Of a DNA stretch of 64,000 bases, positions 11,219 to 22,855 are shown one piece after another. A model generated the notes under the pieces. That model worked only from the letters and a program-made list of their open reading frames with translations, did not search any database and had not been told where the DNA came from. This DNA is from Bipolaris cookei (taxonomy: Eukaryota > Ascomycota > Dothideomycetes > Pleosporales > Pleosporaceae). Each line of letters begins with the position of its first letter. The first letter of the stretch is position 1. Position numbers and translations under genes: made by a program. The stretch spans positions 740,152-804,151 of the forward strand of contig NRSV01000002.1 of the NCBI GenBank assembly GCA_002286855.1, written 5' to 3'.

Positions 11219-11358
11219 GCTAGAGGATTGCCTTGCTATCTAACATCTCTTTTTGTCATCAAAGTGCTCTACTGCAACAGGCATCTATCAAACAATAGCT
11301 ATTGCTTAACTAGACAAAGGCCGAAGCACAATAGCCGCACTATACAGTCAAAACTCCG
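11219..11358 (+). repeat. Dispersed repeat, copy B (partial)
   Basis: Direct, more diverged copy of 10829-11021, sharing CCCGCT, ACATCTCT, GCAACAGGCATCTA, GCTTA[A/G]CTAGACAAA and GCCGAAGCAC. It stops where the terminal repeat of the decayed transposon begins (TA at 11360-11361), suggesting the transposon inserted into it. Confidence 0.65.
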
Positions 11359-11361
11359 CTA

Positions 11362-12642
11362 ACGTACTTGACCATCGAGCCGGCCATACCATCGAGCCGG
11401 CCACTTTTTCTTGGCATTGCGAACTTCATGTACGAAACACTATGCATCAACGAGGATTTTTTTAACTCAGCGAGAATGTAGAATTATTCTAGCTTTTCAG
11501 GCCTTTTGTATAGGCCAATTTAAGACTATACAATGCGCTGCTGCTGCCTATAATATACCTTTTCAGCGCCTTTCTGATCAGCTTAACAAAATTACTTTTC
11601 GGCCTCAAGTAACCCCAAACTGCTGCAAACTTACTATAATTGACGAGCTTCCAATCTTACGGTATATCTGCTTCTTCATACCATGCAGAGATGTGGATGC
11701 GTCCTTTGTAGATAATGAATGGCGGAGTAGCGTATCCCGCCGCGCAGATGCTCTGGATAACGGTGACCCACTCGCGATTGCCTGGCTGAACAAGAGTAGG
11801 TTGTATACGACGTTCTGGACCCGTAACTACTTTCATTCAACCAATTACTCCCATTTGAAAGCCAGTCTCATCAAAATTATCAATATCGTCTGCGTGGACT
11901 CCATACTTCTCAACTGTGCCTTGTAGGTGTAACAGTTCGGTACACCGACGCATAGGGCGAGAACTATCTCGGGAAGTTTCCCGGATCCCGAGGTCCAGCT
12001 GAACCAACGATGCACCTAGCCGTACCTGCCAGCACCGGCAGCTATAAAGATTAGGCGCCCCGTAGATAGTACTCGATAGATTTTCGATATCCTTTCGTAC
12101 CAGAACTATAGGTGTCTGCTCATATCAAGGCTCTTCTGTTGTCCCACGCACTCCCATATGCCTCTGAGTGACACTATCTGCCGATACTGATCTGAGTAGT
12201 CTTGCCTGTGTCGTTACAGTAGGAGCTCAAACCACGCATTAATAGTCTCTGGGTTCTCCTGCCGCATTCTCTGTCGATCCTTTGGTCGGTTTAAAGCTCT
12301 TTTAAGCTCGTCTGAACGCGATACAAACCTTTTAGCCCAGTTCTTTCCCACCGCCTTCCCACCACGCGCTACAATTTCTGTGCCATATCTGCTACCTCGC
12401 AAAGCCCGGGCGCAAATCCTCGCAGATCTAAGTCAAGAACATAGCGTACGATCATATGCTCTTCGGTTGCAGTAAGCTTCTGGCGGTTTGGGAGTACTTG
12501 AGGCTGAAAGATGATTTTCATAAGCCGATCAGAAAGCCGTTGATAAGGTACGTTGTAGGCAGCGGAATCGCGTCGTATAGTCTTAAATTAGCCTGTATGA
12601 AAGGCCTGAAGAGCTAGAAAATCCTTATGTTATCTCGCAGCG
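11362..12642. mobile_element. Decayed pogo-like transposon, rearranged as an inverted repeat
   Basis: The left part (11362 to about 11640) is a forward copy of the start of the element at 59905. It has the TIR-like sequence with two ATCGAGCCGGCCA units, then CTTTTTCTTGGCAT and the HTH coding region with stops. From about 11641 the sequence matches the same transposon in reverse orientation (DDE region, then the DELK segment near 12300, then the HTH region near 12480-12642). The arms thus form a foldback of roughly 170 bp. Many differences from the 59.9-kb copy are C-to-T or G-to-A (for example GGCAGAATT to TGTAGAATT), as RIP produces. No functional transposase remains. A solo LTR interrupts it at 11928-12218. 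Confidence 0.75.
11928..12218. mobile_element. Solo LTR (291 bp) with 5-bp target-site duplication
   Basis: Begins TGTAAC and ends GTTACA, the inverted TG...CA ends of retrotransposon LTRs. It is flanked by GTAGG on both sides (11923-11927 and 12219-12223). Removing it and one GTAGG restores the alignment of the surrounding transposon to the copy near 60510-60530. It is therefore a later insertion reduced by LTR recombination. Superfamily (Copia or Gypsy) is not decidable from the LTR. Confidence 0.8.
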
Positions 12643-15600
12643 TGCACAACCAAAGGCCGATTGCGTACAGCACGGTAGCTCTTGTGGCTCTACAGACTTT
12701 GCTGATACCAGATGATAGTGTAACCTAAATAGACTATTAGAAATAACACTGACATATTTGCAAGCAAACAAGCATATCCCTCAATAGCATAACTAGGTGT
12801 TATCAGTACTATCTTAGCTTAATATATTTATGTAACTGGTGCTAATCGTGTCGTATGCAGTGAATTTTCGTTCGAGAACTAGACACTGTGCACCAAGCAA
12901 GATAACACATCAATTTGATAGTCCGCTATGGACTCATACGAATTACAATTTATAGAGGTTTCGGAATTTATCGATGTTACAGAACTTGAGTATTTTATAT
13001 CCTCTGCAGGAGGCGTATCATGGGATGACCATTATTCAAAGACAATATTGGACTTGAAGAACAACCTGATTGGTCTTTCATCTCTATAGTTTTTCTTTCT
13101 CTTCTCATCTCCTATATTCGCAGAGAATTGTTTTGCGGTTTTTCGGATAATGCTAGCCAAATCACTTAATCAAAAAGGGAGATTTATTACTTGGCCGAGG
13201 ACAATTGTCAGATTTAACAGTAACTCGAGCCTCGTCCAAGATTACCCATGAAGTTGAGTCACAGCTGGCGGCCGGGCCTCGAATAATTGAGGCTTTGCTC
13301 AGTATGTTAACTTATGAGGTTCACTAGTAAGTCTAGATTTCCAGTGACTGAGTTATTTCCCAAATCAGGGATAAACCGCGCATGCATATGCAGTATGCAT
13401 AACAAGGTGAGAGGCGTGTGACACAACCTGGCGTAAGAGAGTACACTTATACAATTGCGCAAGAAGCCTAGATTATGAGTCCATCATTCGCTATTGTGAA
13501 TCTCATACTACATTCGACCAACCTTCTCGGATCCGTCAAAGCAGTGCGCTTAGCAAACTTCCCAAGACTTGCAGTGTACATCCATACCCCGGTATGGAAA
13601 AGATAGCCATTCAAAACATGGAGTATCTCTGAACTCGTGTATCTTATAAAACAACGATATAAAGCACAAGAGTTATTTTCGACGTTGTTGCTGCAGTTTA
13701 CTCAGCCAGTCAGTCAAAAGGTAACTATGTAGAAGGAACTGCCTAATGTCACCCATTCTACCTGACACACCTTCCGTGGTTGGTACACACTTTACCGATA
13801 AACTAATCCATATTTACAGCTACACCAGTCTCATGATCACACGCATCACTCCAGGCTTCTACTGATGGGATACGACTTGACGTTTCACCATATGGGGTAT
13901 ATTAATGTGGAGATTGCACACCACTCCCGCATGCAGACACCGTTGTCATTTCACAGCAATATTATAGCGACAAGGATTTCTTTCAAGATCGAATGCGAAA
14001 TTAGTTATCGTGAGTCCCGGGGCATGCACGGAAACAGTGCATACATGAAGATATGCAGGCAGCAGTGGTAAGATGCAATGTAAGCGCAGCAACACCGCTT
14101 TTCAATTGGGCATTTACGATTGGTACTTGAGATTTCTGATCATATGGAATTCGTGTGTAGCATACACGGACTGTTATTCTTGTCCAACGATTTGATTACT
14201 CGGAAAGCCAATCCAATTATAGATATCAATCAATACCAACGGCACAGCATTCCGATACATTCTCAAACTTGTGACCGGTTACTGTAGAGCTTCTTGGGCA
14301 GCGAGCTGATATGCAAGGCTGAGTCGCCAAGATGCAAGATGAGCTGTACACACCAATCGCCGTGGCACTGCTTGATGCAAGTTTGGACAGCTTGCGAAGC
14401 AGGCGCTAATCTAACGTCGCCGCTTTTACACAGAAAAACAACTTTACTGGTTGGCTTCGTTCACAACTGTAATACACTAAGAATTATTGTAATCATTTCC
14501 TTCAGCTTTGCGTCACAATGTACTCCTCCGCGGGTGCAGGTTTCTTATTGGTCAATGAGCGACATACTGCAGCTGACGCTCCATGTAGGTAAACGCAACG
14601 CAAGATAAGTCTGTAAATTTGTTGAAAGAGGGATTCTTGCTCTAATAGTTGGTTCTATGCAAATATACACTCAAACGACCGAGATCGTCGTGGGACCAGC
14701 TCGATAAATTCATGATTAAGGGGCTGATTCCACAATACTCTTATCATCTCGTGGGCCAATAAGAAGATCAGACCACACACACATCTGAGATTCGCGTATC
14801 ATGGCCTACGGGCCATGCCTGCAGGTGAACAGGGGCTCCACCCGAAGTCTGGTACCCACATCCCGTTAAGCATGTGCTTTTTTTCTTTCCGCTCCCCAAG
14901 TTCTTCACCGGTGGCCTCGGGCATCACCAAAGATCTGGAAATGGATAACATTGCAGCAAACTAGACTCGAATTGTCGTTTTTCGCCACTGTTAGTGAACC
15001 TTAAGTCGACATCATTCCATCATTTATACTTTGATATTTATCATCGAGCTACAGAGTGAGAATGAGACAGCAAAAGGTAACCGACAAGAAGCCATACAAA
15101 TTCCAGGACGTGTCCATGCAGTCAGTCAAAAACAAAGTTTATAGGATAAGGCTAGTTGACTAGTTGCATCTCGCTCGGCTAGATCCCCAAGGCTGACTGA
15201 ATGGTCATACGCCTCTTCATTTTCTTGCGCAAAAGCTGAGCAGAGACCGTCAATGATAATCCATGATTGGCACATAGCTTATTATACCATCACGAAGACG
15301 CACATCTGGGCCTCTGCAAGCCCGTTGTGCATATATCCAATCATATCGATCAATCACTTATCCACAGTGTCATGACTCTGTTCATAGGTCATACTTGACT
15401 CGTTCGAAGAGGCCGGGCAGTACGTACGTATGCGTATGCCAGAAACCGAATTATTGGTCTGAATGAAGGTTGTGCAAATGTAAATATGTAGACTGGGAGA
15501 AAATCGGTGCCCTTGTTCTGAAACTGATCCTTGCGCAGCGTGATACACAGAATTACATCAGAAACGGGGTTGAAGGGACATCCCTACAAGGTCACAGATA

Positions 15601-16226
15601 GCCTCACTTTTTGCGGCCTGAAACTAAGATAACTCCGCATTCTAAATGGTAAAGATTCGGTATCACAAGAGTGCCTTCAAACACCGTGCAGTGATGACAC
15701 TTGTTGGAAAAGATAGGGTTGTTCCATGGTGACCCGTGCATTAGCAGATGGGAACGTGGTCGAACCAAAAATCTACACCTGTAGTATGGCCAAGCTGCGT
15801 TGTTGGGATCTGTGCAAGGAAAAATGATTCAATAGGTAGTATACACAGTTTACAAAGCAAATATTTTGACAACACATCTCTTGTTGAAACCCATGGCCTG
15901 TTTTCATGTTAGCCGGCTAATGCTGTCCAATTAAAAAGGAGGCGACCAATCAGAACGCTACCCAAACAAGAAAATATACACACACACTTGTGAAGCTTCG
16001 TGTGCAAAGACAATCCGAAATAAGGGGTTGTTCGATCGAAACCTGGATATCCCTGTGTATAGCATCACAAAATCTGCGATAGCAGACAGGTGATTTCCCT
16101 GGCTCGACTCTAGTGTCTCTTGGTGATTCTACCCAGCATTGTGCTGAAGGAACCGATGGGAATGATGCATCTCTCGCATGAGATGTTCATCTCTATGATG
16201 AAAGCTCTGGAACATTCGAGGTTCGA
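12643..16226. other. Gene-poor stretch
   Basis: About 3.6 kb without a convincing gene. A 53-codon frame (12928-13089) and a few frames of 60-100 codons (13865-14071, 14294-14608) lack any recognisable domain or splice support. Short AC-dinucleotide runs occur (about 15970). It is probably decayed repeat sequence or lineage-specific spacer. Confidence 0.45.
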
Positions 16227-16251
16227 TCAGATTCTTGAGAGTCCTCCAAGA

Positions 16252-17890
16252 CTACGTGGCTGGAAATGCGCCTATTGTACGATAAGTTCTCAATGGCCTA
16301 GTCCTGTTTTTTAGTGTTCCTTGCGAACTTACTTTGGAGTCACGGAGATCCTGGAATTCCACTTTGCGAAGAATTCTGCGAAATGACTCGGGTCTTCGTA
16401 AGACTTGCGGTCCAGTCGGTACCAAAGGGCTACTGAAGCTCCTTTGCAGGTGTCTTCTCTCGCTAGTGAACGATCTGTATATGCCATAATCTGTGACATT
16501 ACAGGCATTGCTGTCGTTCCTGAACGAAGATTTCGAATGCGGCACCTTCTGAACAATGTTTTGTTCCCCCTGGAATTCCGTCGGATTCACCAGCAATCTG
16601 TCGGGAAGTATATCCTGTTGCCTTATTCCGAACAAACCATGTGAAAGAGAGACAGGACTCGATCCTGTGATGCCTTGCTCTTGAGATTTGCCGTGGGTAC
16701 CTTCCAAATTCTCACTTTCGAATTGCGCTCCAAAGGCAAAAATACAATGCCAGCCTTCAGGGATATCTTTCAGAGGAGACCCATGTGTCAGACTACTATT
16801 GAGTTCTTCGTCTTCAAAATAGTTCATCGGTAGATGCGATTGGAACAAAACATCAACGAGCCACGTGTTCACACGTTCATTGTTCGAGAGTAGACGAAAT
16901 TCTGCCGTGTGCGAGTCGCTGCCTTCTTGGATATTGGAGTTCATTTGATGCTGCAACACTAATTGCGGAGCCTTCTCTTGTGTAGTTGGATTGGCGATTT
17001 GGTTGTTCTGGTTGACGACTTCCCGACTATGCGCAGTCGTGGGAGTTACTTGCAAAGCACTCCGATCTGGCAGAATTTTCTCGGTTCCAGAAACAGGAGA
17101 GCAGTTTGAGCGAAAGCTTTTCAACTTGCCGATGAAGTCCGACTCTTTCCTAGAGTAATTTATTTCCTTCAGGGTGTAGTTTTGTTCCGTGTCATCATAT
17201 TCGGCCTCCAGTGAGCCTAGCTGGTCTCGAAAAGCATCAATCAGCTCAAATGTTTCCGCTATGTCTTGAGGCAAGGTGATTGCTTGCTTATGTAGGAAGG
17301 TACGCAACTGATCCATCACCAATCCTTCTTGAATACCGGTTTTCTCACGTGTCTCAGATATCTTCTGTCTATCCATCTGCATCTGAAATCGAGAACCCAT
17401 AAGATCCTCCCTGTCTATCACCAGCTCTTCATGTTGTCTTTCAATTTCAGAGAATTCACGTGATGGGATTCCTTCAGTCGGAACGCCAGGTTTCCTTGCT
17501 GGCATCGCATCTAGTATCTCAGGTGAAATAGCAGATTGGGGGGGCGGCGGAGGTGGTGGGAGGTTGGCATAGCGACCCATGTCTGAAGGTCGTACAGGTG
17601 GGTGATCTCCTCGTTCATGTATGCGCATACTGGTATGTGGATGGTTATCAGTAGGAGTTTGGATTTCGATCGAGGCAATGTCTTCCTGTTCACTACTAGT
17701 ATCATTTGTGAGATCTGTCACTTTGCCACAGGAACTAATCGAAACATGTAGGGATTGAAGCCATTTCCCTAGATTCTCATTAGTACTCTTGTTCCACTTG
17801 TAATTTCTTTGTTTGCACACCGAGTTTTTTGCGTTTTGGCAGAAAAGCAAACAACACGTTGCCTAGGCAGCTCCGTGATCGCGAAGCCAT
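16252..17890 (-). CDS. Coiled-coil protein of unknown function
   Basis: A long open frame runs to TAG 16252. The frame has no ATG before 17628, but a short exon starting ATG 17890 (MASRSRSCLGNV, then FLPKRKKLGVQTKK) lies just upstream in another phase and probably joins it by one intron whose borders I cannot fix (for example 52 nt from a GTACTA donor). The body has a poly-proline run (8 P), then a charged helical segment with coiled-coil character (EFSEIERQHEELVIDRED, then FELIDAFRDQLGSLEAEYDD), and a Ser-rich C-terminal half. A GTAAGT donor near 16332 would give an alternative end at TGA 16227. No family recognised; it is divergent from the DUF6590 gene. Confidence 0.55.
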
Positions 17891-18336
17891 CTAGAGCGAC
17901 AAGTCAATCTTAGGATTTGTTGAAACCCTCCAAGGGATAATATGCTATGCCCCATAGTGAAGGAACATGGGGTGTCTCGCCAAGACGTTTATGGCATGTT
18001 CATGTCGCTGCCTTAACGACCCTTGTCATGCAAGCTGCAGATGCATGTGTCACCACCGATCACCCGGCCTGAGTTCAGCCACCCCTCGGCTTCGATAACT
18101 ACACTTCGCGCATTCCCAGGCTGGAGCGCCGAGATCCCCACTGAATCGGCAACGTCGCTATATTGATCGATGAACTCGGCACCTTACTCGCACATGTGGA
18201 TTGAGGCTCTGCTGCATTTGATGGCTTCTCTGGCTGTTTCTTTTGACTTAAAAAGGGGGGGCTTGCGCGACATGACAATAACTGAATTATCGCGCAACCG
18301 GCACGTATTAATCAGTACTACGTACATACTTGAAAA
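17891..18336. other. Shared upstream region of a divergent gene pair
   Basis: 446 bases between the starts of the coiled-coil gene (minus) and the DUF6590 gene (plus). Both promoters must lie here. No clear TATA box or repeat seen. Confidence 0.4.
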
Positions 18337-19396
18337 ATGTCTGAACCCGTATGGGATGATGAACACCAGAGATATTTGCGCACGCACTGGGACGAACAGT
18401 ACGGGCGCTACTACAGAAACCACTTTGTAGAAGGTCTGTGAATCTTCACTCGTTCCATATCTTTGTTTTTTTAGAGGCTAACGCTACGGCTACATCTAGG
18501 AGAGGGCTGGGTATTCTTTGACTGGCTTCCGCCTCAAGGTCAACCCACTCGCGCCGATTCACCGCATGATGTTCGAGCAGGGCTGGCTTCTGCCCCGGCT
18601 GTAGAGGGGCCAGAGATTAGAGGCACTTATAATTACAACCAACCCGCGCCGAATAGCCATGTGGAATCGTTGGACCCTTGTATAGTGAAAGCCCCCTTGT
18701 AATTCGATTAATGCTGATTGCGTACAGCTTATTATGTCAGACCCAGCAGTTTCTTTACTGTTGGCAAGGTAGAGTAACCTATCTATACATGAAGTGAATT
18801 TCCTACTCATGACGTGCTAGGTCTTCTCGGTCTTGTTCAGTGAAGCCGCTGGCTCGACAGCAACTGCATACAACAACTCCATCTCTATTGTGAGGTATGG
18901 AGAGTATGTGCATAGCCAGATACGACGTTTCATCGTAGTCGGTCCCAGGTCCAGACATGGGTTTTGCTTCGCCGTGTAAGTGACGCGACCCATCATCAAT
19001 CCTGCGCATGTCTTTGACAAGTTTAGCCCCATCTTCACGTACGGTGGCCAGGGTACGAAAAAACACGGTGTAGTCCCCAGTGCACATGCGATTGCCTACT
19101 CCCTTGGCTCTACACCTTCACTGTTGGAGGGCGAAAGCTCACTTGACAAGGATCCTATCTGCAAGTCATCCTAGTACCAATCCTTTTGAAGGCAGATTCT
19201 AACACTGAAGCCCGAATCAGGCATCATGATGGCTCAAGGAGTACCTCCGTTGTCTCAAGCATCGCGAATTTTCTTTGGAATCCATCACCCTACTCAGCAC
19301 AACGTCAAGGTCAAGGAGATTGGCGACGTTCACCCTGATCACCTTCGCAAGCTCTTGGGCTATTGGAACACACAAAACTACTCGCCCGGCGACTAA
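18337..19396 (+). CDS. DUF6590 domain protein, six short exons
   Basis: Exons as I read them: 18337-18433, 18500-18679, 18728-18768, 18821-18975, 19027-19160, 19221-19396; 260 aa with every junction in phase. N-terminus MSEPVWDDEHQRYLRTHWDE, Tyr/Trp-rich and polar. The DUF6590 domain begins at SYYVRPSSFFTVGKVFSVLF, continues IRRFIVVGPRSRHGFCFAVP and IFTYGGQGTKKHGVV, and ends SRIFFGIHHPTQHNVKVKEI. These match the family's core (FF.VGKVF, RRFVVV, TYGGQG, GIHHP.Q.NVKVK). The family is common in Pezizomycotina and its function is unknown. Intron 19161-19220 needs a GC donor (GCAAGT) with branch CTAAC; intron 1 uses a weak donor GTCTGT. If either is wrong the gene is a pseudogene. Confidence 0.7.
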
Positions 19397-22300
19397 GACA
19401 GATAGCATTACCTCGCGTCGCTGCCACTAACGCCCACATGCGACACGATGCTCCTATTTGTCGCGTCATACCCGAGAATTGAGGCCCTTTTTTTCCTTCT
19501 TATCTACAATACGTTACCTTTGCAACTCGCACGGTATTATCATTCGTTCGTTATCTGCACACATTATATCAGACTGGATCACGATCTCCTAGTGTTCTCC
19601 GCAACGTAACGGCCGCTCAAATTGTAATTAATGAATATGATGTATCAGATATCCTTGTTAGCCAGGTTACACAACGCACATTGCATGTCGTGAGGTTTAA
19701 TGCCTATCAGATTGGATGGTATTGGGAGCCATTCTGTGTATCTCTCTGCCCCATCACTGAACTACAGGGCACATAGAGAGCAGTCCCAGTTGCCTGCTGA
19801 GTACAAGGCAGCACGCGGTATACGAAACTACAAAATCACATGAAACATGGGGGCTTGCTCGAATGTCCTTATCCTTTGACCCGCTTGCCGTAACGCCCGC
19901 CATAGCCGATTGACTCCTTGCACATGCCGTTATTAGCAAGAGGTTTGTTGTCTCCTCTCGGCATTTAAGTGGGTCTGAAAAACAGATGGCTGGGAAACGC
20001 GGTCTATCAATTGGGTTAGACGACAAGGGCATACATGGTGCCCTTCCACTTTCTCGTGCAACAGTTATCATCCTCCTTCCTTCAAATTACCCCACCCTGC
20101 TAGAAGCGCCTGCCTTCAAATATGCAAATGGTCACCGAGAAACAAAGACGGTTCCGCATGATATCACCAACAGGCTCTAGACACAATCCCTCCAATCATA
20201 CGTATTCAGCCCCCGCAACAACATGGTGCGCAGCCGCGTTGCACATCCATAGTATCGATCAACCGTTCTAGAAGCGGCCCGGCGACCGGCACATCCCACA
20301 CGGGAGGCCTAATAGAAGTCTACCTAATGACATTGCAGAACTCTTATTGCTCAGGAAAAACGATAAACGTGTCAGTTGACGCTTCGCTGCACAGCGCCCA
20401 TGGCGAAGTCGCCTGATATTGCTGTTCTCATGATTCCGCGGACGAGACTCTATTGTACGCATGTCGCGGTCAGTACATAGTAATGTTTACGTCTTTCTAT
20501 TGGTGGCCGCAATCAACAACGCTCACAGTCAGCTCCGTGCATGTCTGGCAAGGATAGGAATAGAGACGAATGACAGTCGTACATGCTGCTAGCATGGCGC
20601 GTATCCCATGTCAATGTTTAGATATCGTGCAGCTTTTAAGGGCTACAGTTGGTAGACGACGCGCGTTACGCTCACGCTGAACTTATCCTTGAGGCCTTGA
20701 TACGAACGAGGCTGGGGGAAAAGGCAATAACGAACCTTCTCTAAAGCAGCACAATATTTCCGGGAACTGCTGAAACATGTCACAATCTCCGAGCTGCAAG
20801 ATGGGCTTGTTATCCCTGACGGGTCGGCCAACAGCAATGTCACCATCTGAACGAGATGGTTGGTGGACCACCAGATAAACGTTACAGTGCGGAAGGATAA
20901 GTCCGATCTCATTTGAATGGGTCGTCCTTCCTTCTTGCCATGCTACAAGAAATTAATGATCGGCTCATTTCCACATCCCATGCCTTGATTGTCGGTAACA
21001 ATCAAACAGCGCGAAAAGGCAAAAAGACATTTCGGAGCCCGACGAATGCAGTTTCACGGGACAACATCCAATGATGGAACTGTGCACATGGCGCAAACGA
21101 GAGGTACGTAGGCCTAGTACACGAGAACGCGGTCATGCTCGAGAAGTTGTGCTGATGACGTTGATTGTCGTACAGAAAGCCATCTAATCAGCGACTTTTC
21201 CTCCTAGCCTCAAGAGATCCATGGCTTTGTGCTTAGTGCAGGCAGATAAAGTGCCAGTCGCGCGGGAGCTAAGCGCGGGTTACTAAGTGGGGTTGAACGC
21301 GGCCCGCCGGACTCCGCTTCTAAGGCTACACGGCATGTGCAACCAGCCTTTGTACACCAGCCTTTTCATCCCGACTTTCTGAACTCACGACGCGGCGCAG
21401 TTCTCGTGTCCCGAAAATGAGAGCTGAAGAAAGTCCGCGGTTTACGGATAACATTCGTCTTCAAGAGAACGTAAATTTGTGGCTTGAGCTCGTTCACAGA
21501 TAAGATACTTGGCGAGGCCTGATTGAGTACTTATCCCAATCCTTCCGTTTAGGGGTGTCAACCACGCGGCAGCAGAAACCGATAGACGCCTCGTGGGACC
21601 CGGCATCGTTCTTCAGTGGTTCTATCGGACCGACGAGAGCGTTTGCCTTGTTTTCTGGGTCTACCGATGCTTTAGTACTCACTCACGGCCGAAAGGTAGT
21701 CCTGCTGATCATGTCGTGTCACCGGGCTTCTTAAAGCCAATACCCGACGGGACGGGATGGGATGGTTACTTGTGGTGGGTTACACAAAGGCGTGTTAGTA
21801 AACAACTTGCCTTTCAGCCCTCTGATCTAAGGATTGCCCTTTCGGCATCATGATATCATCAGCCATGAAGAGGAAGTACTTCTTTATTGATATGCGACTT
21901 GAGAATAGTACTCTGGTTTTGACACGTGATACCTATCCCATTTTGTGCATGTTTGGAAAGGGGATATACATCAAAACCTCAACTTGAAGAGGCTATACAC
22001 GTGATACTTGAATGCGATCTTATACTTTTCTGAAAATATGTACATGTCAGGAAAATACATGCCTCCAGTTTGACTTCATCAAAAATAGATAAAATTACAC
22101 GTTTCTGGAGGGAATAGAGACAAAACTCGACATCATGTGATGCTTCAACCCCAATTGCGACATACTTCCAAAGAAACAGACACCATGCAATCACAAAACA
22201 CATATTCTCCAAATCCAAAACTCATGGCCCAGCTCATTGCCATCGATTCAATCACCACCTCCACATCAAACAAGCCCTTCTTACGTCCCAACTCGCCAGA

Positions 22301-22855
22301 TAACAATCCTACACCTCGATTCACCCAATCTCTTTTCTTAACGAACCCTCTAAGCACAAAGATAATTGAAAGCACCCTTACTCTCCAGTAAAACACCTTA
22401 TTACACCTCGCATACCCATCTTCACCCACAGATCCAAAATCACTCGACCCACCGACAACACTGTACCATTCTGTCTCATTCATCTTCATATACGAACCAA
22501 CATGATTATATTCATACTTTCAAAGTCAACATCATCCGTTTAGTAACTAACCGCCAGTCACATTTTCTCCTCTTCTACTCCATGCACCATCATTTCATTC
22601 CCTTCGGCCTACCTTGGTCCTGGTATCAGTGACTAGATGGATAAAAGAAACAGAAAAACAAGATATATCAGAAACTTTAACATATATCACAATGCAAGTG
22701 AACATTTCCATCACCATTTCTTCTACTCCAGTAGCACAATAAGTGGGCCGTAGTAGACATTCATGTAAGTTATGGCAGGTATATGCATCGTATTCATCTC
22801 GAAAATACTAGCTACTACCATTTTCATCTCCTTAAATCCCCTGACATACCCACCT
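19397..22855. other. Gene-poor stretch between DUF6590 and DBP9
   Basis: About 3.4 kb. Only short frames (60-105 codons) without recognisable domains or splice pattern. 22137-22560 is strikingly A/C-rich on the plus strand and leaves a 114-codon Gly/Val-rich frame on the minus strand, which I do not trust. The last hundred bases include the 3' UTR of DBP9. Confidence 0.45.

Noticed and set aside
12928..13089. 53-codon frame (MDSYELQFIEVSE...)
   Set aside because: Too short, no family, located in a decayed repeat region.
22145..22489. 114-codon minus frame with ATG
   Set aside because: Explained by the A/C-rich composition of the plus strand; residues show no recognisable pattern.
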